Made by a program: the position numbers and the translations under genes. The notes beneath the pieces were generated by a model, which ran no database searches, had not been told where the DNA came from, and saw only the letters and a program-made list of their open reading frames with translations. From Collinsella sp. UBA6357 (lineage in GTDB: Bacteria > Actinomycetota > Coriobacteriia > Coriobacteriales > Coriobacteriaceae), in contig DJRP01000013.1 in assembly GCA_002437815.1 (NCBI GenBank), positions 54,270 to 82,528 on the forward strand: a stretch of DNA of 28,259 nt. The letters run 5' to 3'. Positions 1 to 8,110 of the stretch are shown here, piece after piece (within the stretch, counting starts at the first letter, position 1; each line of letters opens with the position of its first letter).

Positions 1-19
1 CTACGTCCCCAATTGCAGG

Positions 20-1354
20 TTACAGGCGAACGGTGAAGGTGATCTGGTCGTTGTCGCCGCGAACCGTAGCGGTGCCGCCATGGGCCTCGGCGATAGCGCG
101 CACCACCGAAAGCCCCACGCCCGAACCGCCGGTCGCTGAGCTGCGCGACGCGTCGGCGCGGTAGAAGCGATCGAAAAGCCGATCCAAATCACCCTGCGGA
201 AGCTCGTCCACGGCATTTTGCACCACGAGCTCCGCCTGGCCACGCGAAACGGAGCGCAGCGAGCACACGATCACGCTATCAAGGCTGGCATAACGCGTGG
301 CGTTGTCGAGTAAAAGCTCCACCATCTGTTTTACGGCCGCCGCGTCGGCATGCGCTCCCACGCCTTCGGCAATATCGAGCGACAGACGCTTGCCGCGTGA
401 AACCGCCACCGAGACAAACGGCTCGGCGGCCTCTCTCACGCAGCGGGAAAGATCGATCGAAGACATAACAAAGCCGGCCGCGCCCTCGTCCATACGAGCC
501 AAAAACACCAACCGCTCGGTGAGCGCCGTGAGCCGCGCGACCTGCTCATGAATCGACTGGGTCCACTCGGTCTCGCCGTTTTCGATCTCTTGCACCTCGA
601 CATCGGCATCGATCACGGCAAGCGGCGTTTTGATTTCGTGGCTTGCATCGGTAATAAAACGCTTCTGCTTATCGTAGCTTTCGACCATGGGGCGAATCAC
701 CGAGCCCGAAAGCACACAGACCAGCGCCAGCACCGCCAGCCATCCCAACAAGCTGATGCCAATGCTCGCCCCGAGAAACGAATGGAAACTGGACAGTTCG
801 CGCGAGCAATCGACAAACGTGTAGGTGATCACGTCGTCGGCCTGCGTCACCGTGAACCGGTAACTATCGATAAACCCCGCGGTTCGCCCCCTGGCATAGA
901 GCTTCTCGGCATAGCTGCGCGCACGCTTGCCCCCAACGGCCGCGATATGGGCGGTGTTGACGCTTGTGACCTCCCCTTGCGCAAACGAAACCGTAAAGTA
1001 ACGCGTGTCAAACGGGGACTCCGGCGTCATGCCGTCAAAATGTTTGCCGGGATCGTTATCGCGCGCGTCCTTGGCCGACGGGTTATTTCCACCGTCCCCG
1101 GGAGCCACCGCACCAACCTGCTTGCCCGACGTCACATAGGCAAGCCTGGTATCGGCCGTCGCGCACACATGACGATAGTTGACGATATTGATACCCACGA
1201 TGATCAGCGCAAGCACCGCCGTGACGGCAGCCATGGCCGTGAAGATAAATTTGCGGCGCAAACGGCTGCCAAGGTCATCGGCGGCACGACGTGGCTTGTC
1301 AGCCTTAACAGCCCCGTCGCTCTTAGTGGCTTTTGAGGACACAGCCGTCATCAC
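20..1354 (-). CDS. Membrane sensor histidine kinase (OmpR-partner class)
   Basis: This is the sensor half of a two-component system, predicted to autophosphorylate on histidine and pass phosphate to the response regulator encoded just upstream. Seen in the 444-residue product: a basic cytoplasmic N-terminus, a first membrane segment near 36-58, an extracytoplasmic region of about 130 residues, and a second membrane segment near 193-217. The H-box SHEIKTP follows, with the phospho-acceptor His at 239, then the N-box LLLDNATRYA (Asn 351), an F-box-like stretch near 393-400 and the glycine-rich G2 box GGSGVGLS near 409-416. No clear HAMP domain separates membrane and kinase parts. The start is either GTG (1354) or the adjoining ATG (1351); both overlap the regulator's stop codon, so the genes are translationally coupled. 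The signal is unknown. Divergent glycosyltransferase genes suggest an envelope-related stimulus, which is inference. Confidence 0.93.
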   Translation of the reverse strand: MMTAVSSKATKSDGAVKADKPRRAADDLGSRLRRKFIFTAMAAVTAVLALIIVGINIVNYRHVCATADTRLAYVTSGKQVGAVAPGDGGNNPSAKDARDNDPGKHFDGMTPESPFDTRYFTVSFAQGEVTSVNTAHIAAVGGKRARSYAEKLYARGRTAGFIDSYRFTVTQADDVITYTFVDCSRELSSFHSFLGASIGISLLGWLAVLALVCVLSGSVIRPMVESYDKQKRFITDASHEIKTPLAVIDADVEVQEIENGETEWTQSIHEQVARLTALTERLVFLARMDEGAAGFVMSSIDLSRCVREAAEPFVSVAVSRGKRLSLDIAEGVGAHADAAAVKQMVELLLDNATRYASLDSVIVCSLRSVSRGQAELVVQNAVDELPQGDLDRLFDRFYRADASRSSATGGSGVGLSVVRAIAEAHGGTATVRGDNDQITFTVRL

Positions 1355-2058
1355 GCGCCGTCCTCGGCAGCCTTGTGCTCGTCGGTCTCATCGACTTCGA
1401 GTGAATAGCCCTGGTTGCGCGAAGCCTTGATACGAACGTTGCCACCTACCGTGGCGAGCTTTTTGCGCAGGTAGGAGATATAAACCCACACTACATTAGC
1501 GCCCTCGGGGGCGTCCTCGCCCCATACGTCGAGCATCAGACGCTCGGTCGGCATGCGGCTTCCTGCGTGCCGCATGAAGAGCTCCATGAGCTGATATTCG
1601 CGGTTGGCGAGATGTTCCTCGCCGGCCGGACCGGAGAGCACGCACGAGTCGGTGTCAAGGCGCACGTTGCCCACACAGAGCGTCGACGAATCGATCGCCG
1701 TCGCGGCACGTGTCATGGCACGAATGCGCGCCAGCAGCTCCTTGGCGGCAAAAGGCTTGGTCAGATAATCGTTGGCGCCGGCGTCGAGCCCTTCGACCTT
1801 GTCGGCGACCTCGCTCTTGGCGGTAAGCATGATGATCGGCAGGCGCTTGCCTGCGCCGCGCGTGCGCTTGAGCACCTCGATACCATCGATGCCCGGCATC
1901 ATGATGTCCAAAATGGCGGCGTCATAGTCGTTGTGCAGCAGGTAGTCGGCAGCGGTCAGTCCATCGAAAACAGCATCGACCTCATAGTCGCTATGTTGAA
2001 GAATCGCGGTGAGGGCGCGGGAAAGACCCGGCTCGTCCTCGGCAAGCAGCAGCTTCAT
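1351..2058 (-). CDS. OmpR/PhoB-family response regulator
   Basis: The 235-residue product has a receiver domain followed by a winged-helix DNA-binding domain. Acidic residues of the phosphorylation pocket sit in LLLAEDEP at the N-terminus, the phospho-acceptor Asp is residue 51 (DIMMPG), a Thr is in MLTAKSE, and the conserved Lys is residue 101 in KPF. The C-terminal half carries the trans_reg_C pattern, including NREYQLMELF and the YISYLRKKL recognition helix. I chose the ATG at 2058 over an in-frame start 60 bases upstream: AAGGAG lies directly before it, and the extra 20 residues are unlike any receiver domain. The gene overlaps the kinase downstream. Direct and inverted repeats upstream are candidate self-binding sites. 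Confidence 0.94.
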   Translation of the reverse strand: MKLLLAEDEPGLSRALTAILQHSDYEVDAVFDGLTAADYLLHNDYDAAILDIMMPGIDGIEVLKRTRGAGKRLPIIMLTAKSEVADKVEGLDAGANDYLTKPFAAKELLARIRAMTRAATAIDSSTLCVGNVRLDTDSCVLSGPAGEEHLANREYQLMELFMRHAGSRMPTERLMLDVWGEDAPEGANVVWVYISYLRKKLATVGGNVRIKASRNQGYSLEVDETDEHKAAEDGA

Positions 2059-2101
2059 ATGCGGAACTCCTTTATGAACAGGCTGATATCGCTTGAGTCG
2101 A

Positions 2102-2138
2102 ATGATAGCGCAGCGCATCTTGCCTTAACACTGCCTTA
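2102..2138 (-). promoter_or_regulatory. Candidate response-regulator direct repeats with -10 element
   Basis: TGCCTTA occurs at 2121-2127 and again at 2132-2138, a spacing of exactly 11 bp. Tandem half-sites about one helical turn apart are the usual binding arrangement of OmpR/PhoB-type regulators. Read toward the regulator gene, a -10-like TATCAT (2107-2102) lies 13 bp beyond the proximal repeat, so the repeats occupy the -35 region as in activated Pho-type promoters. Autoregulation is inferred, not shown. Confidence 0.45.
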
Positions 2139-2173
2139 GCAGGTCAAGACGGGTGTCCGGATATGCGCTGGAT

Positions 2174-2197
2174 TGCCCTTAACCAAACTTAAGGGCA
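2174..2197. promoter_or_regulatory. 9-bp inverted repeat between the divergent operons
   Basis: The arms TGCCCTTAA (2174-2182) and TTAAGGGCA (2189-2197) are perfect complements around a 6-base centre. The half-site resembles the TGCCTTA direct repeats 40 bp away, so the same regulator could bind both and control both divergent operons. It could also form a small RNA hairpin, but no T-tract follows on either strand. The operator assignment is inference. Confidence 0.4.
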
Positions 2198-2358
2198 TCT
2201 CGGGTTGCGTTTTGCGCGTCAGCCCACGCGGTAGAACAGCGTTGCCGCGAGGGTGTCGAGCCGCTCGCGGCGGCGGAACTGTCAGCGGTGACCGCCATCC
2301 CCTTGTTGAAGCGGGCGACTTGAAAACCGCCCGCAACCTCCATGCTAAGGAGCACATC
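2198..2358 (+). other. Structured leader of the glycosyltransferase operon
   Basis: No gene is convincing here. Two clear hairpins precede the next ribosome binding site: GCCGCGAG (2244-2251) pairs with CTCGCGGC (2264-2271), and GCGGGCG (2311-2317) pairs with CGCCCGC (2328-2334). The Shine-Dalgarno AAGGAG is at 2347-2352. I found no clear -35/-10 pair on the plus strand. Confidence 0.4.
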
Positions 2359-2931
2359 ATGAACGATCCGTTCGAAAACATCCCTTTGACCACCTCCGCC
2401 CCCAACGACGACGCCGTCGTCTCCCCCGCGGCCGCGGCATCATCGCCTGCCCCCACCCCCGTCTATGTCGGGGTTCCGGCGACAGCCGAAACGCTCGATG
2501 ACAATGGCGTCGACGCGCCCCGCCGACACAGCGACAAAGAGCCCGGACGAGCGACCAACCTGATACTCGTCGCCACACTGGCCGCCGTCTGCGGCCTGGC
2601 AGGAGGCCTTGCCGGAGGCGCCATCATGAGTGCGGCCACAGGTTCCGCAGGCGGTTCTGCCCAGACAGCCCAAGGCAGCATGGGCGGAGCCGGCCAGATG
2701 GGCGGCGCGCCGGGTGGCGCCAACGGCGACAGCGCTGCGGACTCAAACGCCGAAGGCTCCGCGAACGGCACGTCCTCTAACCAGGAACCGGATGGCCAAA
2801 CGCCCCCGGATCTGGATAACGACCTTGATTCCAGCTCTTCAAACAGCACCGATGCCAACTCCGGCAACAGTGATGCGGCCTCTGAATCGACCGCGTCCGG
2901 CAGCATCTCGAGCACCGCGCTCTCGGCCTAA
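2359..2931 (+). CDS. Hypothetical single-pass membrane protein, Gly/Ser/Asn-rich
   Basis: I do not recognise this 190-residue protein as a named family. It has a polar, proline- and alanine-rich N-terminal region of about 70 residues, one hydrophobic segment near 76-100 rich in small residues (VATLAAVCGLAGGLAGGAIM), and a roughly 90-residue tail made almost entirely of Gly, Ser, Asn, Asp, Ala and Thr. The MGGAGQMGGAPGG stretch resembles the linker of the GT39 protein two genes downstream (GEMGGAQMGG). The ATG at 2359 is preceded by AAGGAG at 7 bases; an upstream in-frame start lacks this. It is first in an apparent three-gene operon (gap 24 bases to the GT2 gene). It may be an accessory or scaffold subunit of the glycosylation machinery, which is a guess from position only. 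Confidence 0.75.
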   Translation: MNDPFENIPLTTSAPNDDAVVSPAAAASSPAPTPVYVGVPATAETLDDNGVDAPRRHSDKEPGRATNLILVATLAAVCGLAGGLAGGAIMSAATGSAGGSAQTAQGSMGGAGQMGGAPGGANGDSAADSNAEGSANGTSSNQEPDGQTPPDLDNDLDSSSSNSTDANSGNSDAASESTASGSISSTALSA

Positions 2932-2955
2932 ATCACCATACGATCGGAGACAACC

Positions 2956-3885
2956 ATGACCTCTTTTGATATCGAAACCGATAGCCATGTCCGCATCAGC
3001 GAAGCACCGGCATCACCGGATTCCGCGCCGTCCAGCGCACCGATGCAACCATCGGCGTCGGTCCTCACCTGTGGTGAGGCGCGCGACGTCGACTGCGAGA
3101 TCGTGATCCCCGTCTACAACGAGCAGGAAGAACTGGGCTCGTCGATCATGCTGCTTATGGACCAGCTCGGCGAGCTGTCCCAGCACGCCCGCTCCTTTAC
3201 CTGGCAGATCGTCATCGCCGACAACGCGAGTTCCGATAAAACCTGGAGCCTCGCCTGCATCCTCGCTGGCAAGTTTCCCTTCACCGTCCGCGCGTTGCGT
3301 ATTCCGCAGAAGGGCCGCGGGCGGGCACTCAAAATCGCATGGACGGCCTCGCGTGCACGCGTGCGGGCATATATGGATGTCGATCTGTCGACCGACATCC
3401 GTCAGATCCCCGAGCTGATCGGCCCCATTTTGGACGGACGGGCCGATGTGAGCTTTGGCTCGCGCCTGCTCGAGCGCTCTGTTGTCGATCGCTCGCTCAA
3501 ACGCGAGATCATATCGCGCAGCTACAACCGCATGCTCCAACGCTATCTGCATGTCGGGTTCCACGATGCCCAATGCGGCTTCAAAGCGATCTCGGCCGAA
3601 GCCGCCGAGGCGCTGCTGCCGCTTATCGAGGATAACGAGTGGTTCTTTGACACCGAGCTTTTGGTGCGTGCCGAGCGCATGGGCATCGCCACCAACGAGT
3701 TTGCCGTACGTTGGCGCGAAGACCCAGGATCGACCGTGCACATCATCGACACCGTGCGCAAAGATCTTGCCGGTATGAAACGCATGCACGACGAGCAAAT
3801 CTGTCCAAAATCCCCTCGGGCCGGCTTGCACGTTCGAGACAATCGTTTTCGCTATCCCGCCGAAAGCGCGGCTGATGCCCGATGA
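2956..3885 (+). CDS. GT2 glycosyltransferase, polyprenol-phosphate sugar synthase type
   Basis: This 309-residue protein is a GT-A fold family 2 glycosyltransferase of the dolichol-phosphate mannosyltransferase type. It is expected to move a sugar from a nucleotide donor to a polyprenyl phosphate on the cytoplasmic face. Seen: nucleotide-binding start IVIPVYNEQEEL (49-60), IADNASSDKTW, a DxD metal site DVD at 141-143, FGSR, then the DAQCGFK and WFFDTELL blocks typical of DPM1-like enzymes. There is no C-terminal membrane segment, so it is probably peripheral. About 45 N-terminal residues are low-complexity and dispensable-looking. Its stop overlaps the next gene's ATG by four bases (ATGA), coupling it to the GT39 enzyme that would use its lipid-linked product. 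The pair resembles Bacillus YkcC/YkcB. The sugar cannot be read from sequence. Confidence 0.9.
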   Translation: MTSFDIETDSHVRISEAPASPDSAPSSAPMQPSASVLTCGEARDVDCEIVIPVYNEQEELGSSIMLLMDQLGELSQHARSFTWQIVIADNASSDKTWSLACILAGKFPFTVRALRIPQKGRGRALKIAWTASRARVRAYMDVDLSTDIRQIPELIGPILDGRADVSFGSRLLERSVVDRSLKREIISRSYNRMLQRYLHVGFHDAQCGFKAISAEAAEALLPLIEDNEWFFDTELLVRAERMGIATNEFAVRWREDPGSTVHIIDTVRKDLAGMKRMHDEQICPKSPRAGLHVRDNRFRYPAESAADAR

Positions 3886-5993
3886 ACGTTGCCACGTTGC
3901 CCACCTCCGCCGCATCGCGCATTCGCCGTGATGCACGCCGCGTCCAGCACGAACGCATCGCCGCCGAGCGCCCACGTATCACCGCCGCGCGCGGTCCCCT
4001 CGACTGGCTTGCTCTCATCCTGCTTCTTGCCGCCGCAATGTTCATCTTCTTTTGGAACCTGAGCTCCTCGGGCTATGCCAACGAGTTCTACAGCGCCGCC
4101 GCCCAAGCGGGGTCACAGAGTTGGGAGGCCTTTTTATGGGGTGGGCTCGATGCCGGAGGCGCCATCACCGTCGATAAGCCACCTGCGTCCCTTTGGCTCA
4201 TGGCGCTCTCGGTACGCCTGCTCGGTCTGAGTTCCTTCGCGATCCTGTTGCCGCAGGCGCTTATGGGCGTGGCCTGCACCTATCTGCTCTACGTCCTGGT
4301 GCGACGCGCCTGGGGCAATCCAGCAGGCATCGTCGCCGGAATCGTTTTTATCACGACACCGGTGGCGGCACTCATGTTTCGCTTCAACAACCCCGATGCC
4401 CTGCTCATACTGCTTATGTTGAGCGCCTCGGGATGCGTGTTGCGCGGGCTCGAGCTGCCGTGCGATCGTCATGCCAACCGGTGTCGGACGCGCTGGTACG
4501 CGCTTGCGGGTGCCTGTATCGGATTTGGCTTTTTGACCAAACAGTTCCAGGTCTTGCTTGTGCTGCCCGGTTTCGCGCTCGCGATGTTTGCGCTCTCGCC
4601 CACCCCATGGCCGCGCCGCCTGCTCGATGCCGTCGTGGCGCTGGGTAGCATGACACTTGCCGCCGGCTGGTGGATCGCACTGACGGTCATCGTGCCCAGC
4701 GGGTCACGCCCCTACTTTGGCGGCTCGCAGACCGACTCGTTTATCGAGCTCACGTTTGGCTATAACGGCCTGGGCAGGCTGACCGGCAACGAGACGGGCT
4801 CGGTCATACCCGGAGCCGACTACACCGGCGGCATGAGCCAAGGTGGCATGTGGGGCGAGACGGGTTTTTGGCGTCTGTGGACGAGCGACTTCGGCGATCA
4901 GATTACCTGGATCGCCCCGCTCGCCTTTGCAGGCATCGTCCTGGGTCTGATCGCTGCAAAGTCGACCGTTAAGGAACAGGCGCTCGACGGCAAATCGCAA
5001 CAGAATGCGAGCGTCGACGAAAACGCCGCTTCGATGCAGACCATCGCCCGCATCCGCCGGGCACAGGCCGTCGTCTTTGGCGGCTGGCTCGTGGTCACTT
5101 GGCTGGTCTTTAGCTTCATGGCGGGCATCTTCCATGCCTACTACACCGTGGCGCTCGCCCCCGCCATCGCCGTGCTGGTGAGCATATGTCTGACAAGCCT
5201 CTACACGTTGCGGGATCGTCCGTGGGCGCTTGGAATCGCGGGACTCCTGCTCGCCGCGAACGCGGCATGGGATATGGGCCTCATCATGCGCTCGGGAAGC
5301 TATGCCTGGCTGGGTGTCATTGTGGGAGTCACGGGCGTCATCTGTGGCCTCGCGCTGTGCGCGTTGGCATGGTGGCACCAGAGCACCTGGAGCAGACGCC
5401 CTCTCATCGCGCTGCGCGCCGCGGCCTTGATTGGGCTCTCCTCGCTCATGGTGGGCCCCATCCTCTGGACGGTTTGCACCATATCGACAGGTCACACGGG
5501 CTCGATCGTTACTGCCGGGCCCTCGGGGTCAAGGGGCAACGGCTCAGGCGCTCCCACGGGGGCACCGTCCACGGGCTCCCCGTCGACTTCGGACAACGCC
5601 TCTGAAGATGACGGGACAAACTCTCCTGGCAGTCTACTCGGCGGTGGTGGCGAAGCCGATCAAAGCCTGGTCGAGCTGCTCACCGACAACGCCAGCAACT
5701 ACCGCTGGGCGGCTGCGACCACCGGTTCGCAAAACGCCGCGCGCTACCAGCTGGCAAGCGAGTTGCCCGTCATGGCGATCGGCGGATTCAACGGCTCTGA
5801 CCCCGCACCCACGCTCGATGAGTTCAAGGCATATGTCGCCCAAGGGCTCGTAAAGTACTACATCGCAAACGGCGAGATGGGTGGCGCCCAAATGGGCGGC
5901 TCGAACGCCGCCGACCAGATCGCAACATGGGTCACGCAAAACTATACGGCCCAAACTATCGGCAACGTCACGGTCTACGACCTGCAGGAATAG
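3882..5993 (+). CDS. GT39-type polytopic membrane glycosyltransferase (YkcB-like)
   Basis: The 703-residue protein is a GT-C fold transferase predicted to take a sugar from a polyprenyl-phosphate carrier and add it to an extracytoplasmic acceptor. The first membrane segment (near 44-62) is followed by the large loop with NEFYSAA, a tryptophan, GGLDAGGAITVDKPP and a second helix, as in actinobacterial GT39 proteins. About a dozen hydrophobic segments run to roughly residue 545. A Gly/Ser/Pro/Thr-rich linker follows (about 548-600), then a soluble C-terminal domain of about 100 residues that includes NYRWAAATTG, AIGGFNGSDP, LDEFKAYVAQG and KYYIANG; this domain is common in the family and probably extracytoplasmic. 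The start overlaps the GT2 stop (ATGA). The acceptor is unknown: wall polymer, lipoglycan and protein O-glycosylation are all possible. Confidence 0.9.
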   Translation: MNVATLPTSAASRIRRDARRVQHERIAAERPRITAARGPLDWLALILLLAAAMFIFFWNLSSSGYANEFYSAAAQAGSQSWEAFLWGGLDAGGAITVDKPPASLWLMALSVRLLGLSSFAILLPQALMGVACTYLLYVLVRRAWGNPAGIVAGIVFITTPVAALMFRFNNPDALLILLMLSASGCVLRGLELPCDRHANRCRTRWYALAGACIGFGFLTKQFQVLLVLPGFALAMFALSPTPWPRRLLDAVVALGSMTLAAGWWIALTVIVPSGSRPYFGGSQTDSFIELTFGYNGLGRLTGNETGSVIPGADYTGGMSQGGMWGETGFWRLWTSDFGDQITWIAPLAFAGIVLGLIAAKSTVKEQALDGKSQQNASVDENAASMQTIARIRRAQAVVFGGWLVVTWLVFSFMAGIFHAYYTVALAPAIAVLVSICLTSLYTLRDRPWALGIAGLLLAANAAWDMGLIMRSGSYAWLGVIVGVTGVICGLALCALAWWHQSTWSRRPLIALRAAALIGLSSLMVGPILWTVCTISTGHTGSIVTAGPSGSRGNGSGAPTGAPSTGSPSTSDNASEDDGTNSPGSLLGGGGEADQSLVELLTDNASNYRWAAATTGSQNAARYQLASELPVMAIGGFNGSDPAPTLDEFKAYVAQGLVKYYIANGEMGGAQMGGSNAADQIATWVTQNYTAQTIGNVTVYDLQE

Positions 5994-6046
5994 AGCCAAA
6001 AGGGAGAGATGCATACCAGGTGCATCCCTCCCTTTCACCTTTGGCT
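5994..6046 (+). terminator. Stem-loop after the glycosyltransferase operon
   Basis: An interrupted but long hairpin begins directly after the stop codon: AGCCAAA (5994-6000) with TTTGGCT (6040-6046), AGGGAG (6001-6006) with CTCCCT (6028-6033), and GATGCA (6008-6013) with TGCATC (6021-6026) around a 7-base loop. The following T-tract is short (TGTTT), so it is a weak or structure-only terminator. Confidence 0.6.
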
Positions 6047-6051
6047 GTTTA

Positions 6052-6111
6052 CGTCTGAGATCCGCACAGTTTTACCGACATCCGACAAACAAGCTATGCA
6101 GATCTCAGACG
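6052..6111. repeat. 11-bp perfect inverted repeat, extended imperfect hairpin
   Basis: CGTCTGAGATC (6052-6062) and GATCTCAGACG (6101-6111) are perfect complements 38 bases apart. The stem continues inward with GCA/TGC and AGTTT/AAGCT (one G-U) around an 18-base loop. It lies between two convergent genes and has no obvious T-tract, so it could be a bidirectional transcript end or a small repeat element. Confidence 0.55.
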
Positions 6112-6134
6112 AATCACTCAAGAAAGGCGCCAAT

Positions 6135-6710
6135 TCACTCGTAGGCGCCCTCGAGTCGCAGCAGCCATTCTTTGCGATCGAGTCCTCCGGCATATCCGTT
6201 GAGCGAACCGTCGGCGGCAACCACACGATGGCATGGGACGATGATCGAAACGGGGTTTCGCGCCACAGCAGCGCCCACGGCTCGCGGCGACACGCGCGCA
6301 TCGGGCTCGGTGAGGGTACGGTGACGCGCCGCGATGCGCTTGGCAACCTGACCGTAGCTTGCCACCTCGCCGCGCGGAATCGAAAGCAGCTCGATCCAGA
6401 CTTCACGTTGAAACGCCGTGCCGATCATATGCAGCGGCGGCGTAAACCGAGGTTCCTGACCGGCAAAGTAAGCGTTCAGCCAACCCCAAGCACGTTCGAG
6501 CACCGCCGAGGCGGCCGCATATGCCGGTTCGGGCACAACGGCTCCGCCCTGTCCGGAAACCGCATCGGATCCCGTGATGTGAACGCAATCCTCTTGAGTG
6601 AGCGTGGAGCCAAAATGCTCTTGGTCCTCAAACCACAGACCCGTGAGCCCGCGGCCATCGGCGGCAAGCAGGATATCGCCCAAAGGCGAAGCAAACGTCG
6701 TCGTGACCAC
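6135..6710 (-). CDS. ogt: Methylated-DNA-[protein]-cysteine S-methyltransferase
   Basis: This enzyme repairs O6-methylguanine by irreversible transfer of the alkyl group to its own cysteine. The active-site motif PCHRV is present (Cys 160 in this reading). It follows the helix-turn-helix region with GTAFQREVWIELLSIPRGEVASYGQVA and precedes GYAGGLDRKEWLLRLE, the normal order for Ogt/MGMT. I set the start at a GTG (6710) because AAGGAG lies 6 bases before it; an in-frame ATG at 6740 has no good ribosome binding site and would place that AAGGAG inside the coding region. The product is then 191 residues, slightly long because of a short insert before the active site (near RHRTLTEPDARVSP). No AraC-like Ada domain is fused to it. 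It appears monocistronic. Confidence 0.93.
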   Translation of the reverse strand: MVTTTFASPLGDILLAADGRGLTGLWFEDQEHFGSTLTQEDCVHITGSDAVSGQGGAVVPEPAYAAASAVLERAWGWLNAYFAGQEPRFTPPLHMIGTAFQREVWIELLSIPRGEVASYGQVAKRIAARHRTLTEPDARVSPRAVGAAVARNPVSIIVPCHRVVAADGSLNGYAGGLDRKEWLLRLEGAYE

Positions 6711-6863
6711 AAACGGCTCCTTCCAAAACACCAACGACATCCATCATACCGCGCAAAACCCCACAAGCCCAAAGCTGCTGCAAGTAAAACTCACCCAGCC
6801 AAGCGGCCTCGAGCAGCACCGCCCAGATCGCCACCCGCTCGTAGCGAAGTGCGCCACCGAGGA

Positions 6864-6986
6864 AGGGCGCGGCACATCCTCTCGAAAATATTCCCCAGCG
6901 CAAAGGCCCCTCACCCGCAGCTCCGCAGGAGCAGGATGAGGGGCCTTCATGCGCGAGGACATTTTCGAGGGGATGTGCCGCGCCCT
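6864..6986. repeat. Long nested inverted repeat A, downstream of asd
   Basis: The outer arms 6864-6889 and 6961-6986 are complementary over 26 bp with one T-G position (6880/6970). Inside them, GCGC (6898-6901, 6951-6954) flanks a second perfect stem, AAGGCCCCTCA (6903-6913) with TGAGGGGCCTT (6937-6947), and the tip is GCTCC-gca-GGAGC (6920-6932). The element begins 16 bases after the asd stop on the minus strand. No T-run follows either end, so this is not a classic intrinsic terminator. The stretch between it and ogt (6711-6863) holds no gene I can support. Confidence 0.85.
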
Positions 6987-7001
6987 CCCGGACAGTAAGG
7001 A

Positions 7002-8027
7002 CTACTCCACCAGCAGCTTGGCAATCTGGACGGCATTGGTCGCCGCGCCCTTGCGGATCTGGTCGCCGCAGCACCAGAACGTGATGCCGCGCGTAGCCTC
7101 GGGATTCGAGATGTCGCGGCGAATGCGTCCGACCCAAATCAAGTCCTGATCCGACGTATCCATCGGCATGGGGAAGCGATCATGCGCATCGACGGCATCC
7201 ATGTCATCGACGAGTTTGATGCCCGGGGCGGCCGCTAAGGCAGCACGCGCCTCGTCCACCGTGATATCGCGCTCAAACTCAAGGGTGATACTCTCTGAGT
7301 GCGAACGCAACACCGGCACGCGCACGCAGGTGCAGTTTACGCGCAGCTCCGGCAAATGCATGATCTTGCGGCCCTCGTTTTGTAGCTTCATCTCCTCGGA
7401 GGTAAAGCCCTCCTCCTTGACGCCGCCAATCTGCGGAATCAAGTTGCTGGCCAGCTGGGCGGCAAACGCACGCGGCTCGGGAATCTCCTCGCCGCGGCCC
7501 AAGGCGGCAAGCTGCGCCTCGAGCTCGGCCATGCCGGGTGCGCCGGCACCCGAAGCCGCCTGATAGGTCGACACGATCATGCGCTTGACGCCGGCCACCT
7601 GATGCAGCGGCCACGTCGGCACCAGTCCGATGATCGTCGCGCAGTTGGGGTTGGCAATGAGGCCATGGTGCCACTTGACGTCCTCGGCGTTGATCTCGGG
7701 AACGACCAGCGGAACCTCGGGGTCCAGACGGAAGGCATGGCTGTTATCGACGACCACGGCGCCGCGCTTGACGGCCTCGGGCAGCAGTGCCTTGGCGATA
7801 TCGTCGCCGGCGGCACCGAGCACGATGTCGCAGCCCTCGAAGGCCTCGGGGGTCGCCTCTTCGATCACGACCTCCTCGCCGCGAAACATCACGGTCTTAC
7901 CGGCTGAGCGCGCGCTCGCCAGCAGTTTGAGCTTGCCGACGGGAAACTCCTGCTCGTCAAGGCACTCGAGCATCTGGGTGCCGACCGCTCCCGTCGCGCC
8001 CAAAATAGCAACCGTGTACTGTTTCAT
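7002..8027 (-). CDS. asd: Aspartate-semialdehyde dehydrogenase
   Basis: It reduces L-aspartyl-4-phosphate with NADPH to L-aspartate 4-semialdehyde, the branch point to lysine, diaminopimelate, threonine and methionine. Seen in 341 residues: the dinucleotide-binding N-terminus VAILGATGAVG (6-16), SARSAGK, the catalytic cysteine in NPNCATI (Cys 129), the QAASGAG turn, and the substrate/base region RVPVLRSHSES. Length and motifs fit the bacterial Asd family. The ATG at 8027 follows an AAAGGGGGAA ribosome binding site; in-frame sequence upstream is non-coding in character. lysC, which makes its substrate, lies 169 bases upstream on the same strand, but a terminator-like hairpin sits between them, so asd may have its own promoter. 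Confidence 0.96.
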   Translation of the reverse strand: MKQYTVAILGATGAVGTQMLECLDEQEFPVGKLKLLASARSAGKTVMFRGEEVVIEEATPEAFEGCDIVLGAAGDDIAKALLPEAVKRGAVVVDNSHAFRLDPEVPLVVPEINAEDVKWHHGLIANPNCATIIGLVPTWPLHQVAGVKRMIVSTYQAASGAGAPGMAELEAQLAALGRGEEIPEPRAFAAQLASNLIPQIGGVKEEGFTSEEMKLQNEGRKIMHLPELRVNCTCVRVPVLRSHSESITLEFERDITVDEARAALAAAPGIKLVDDMDAVDAHDRFPMPMDTSDQDLIWVGRIRRDISNPEATRGITFWCCGDQIRKGAATNAVQIAKLLVE

Positions 8028-8110
8028 GCTTCCCCCTTTGAGGTAGAGCTCGGACCCGCCGCGCGGACCCCGGGAACCGACGTCCCGCCATAGATGTACC
8101 TGCCAGTTTA

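Noticed and set aside
548..1336. Long plus-strand open frame opposite the histidine kinase
   Set aside because: It is a mirror of the kinase gene; G+C-rich codon use leaves the antisense frame open, and the product shows no domain.
6864..6986. Repeats A-D as MITEs or insertion-sequence ends
   Set aside because: Outer arms differ completely between copies, and I see no flanking target-site duplications or transposase.
6628..7137. Minus-strand frame between asd and ogt with a hydrophobic stretch
   Set aside because: It runs through the 3' end of asd, repeat A and the start of ogt; no ribosome binding site and no family resemblance.
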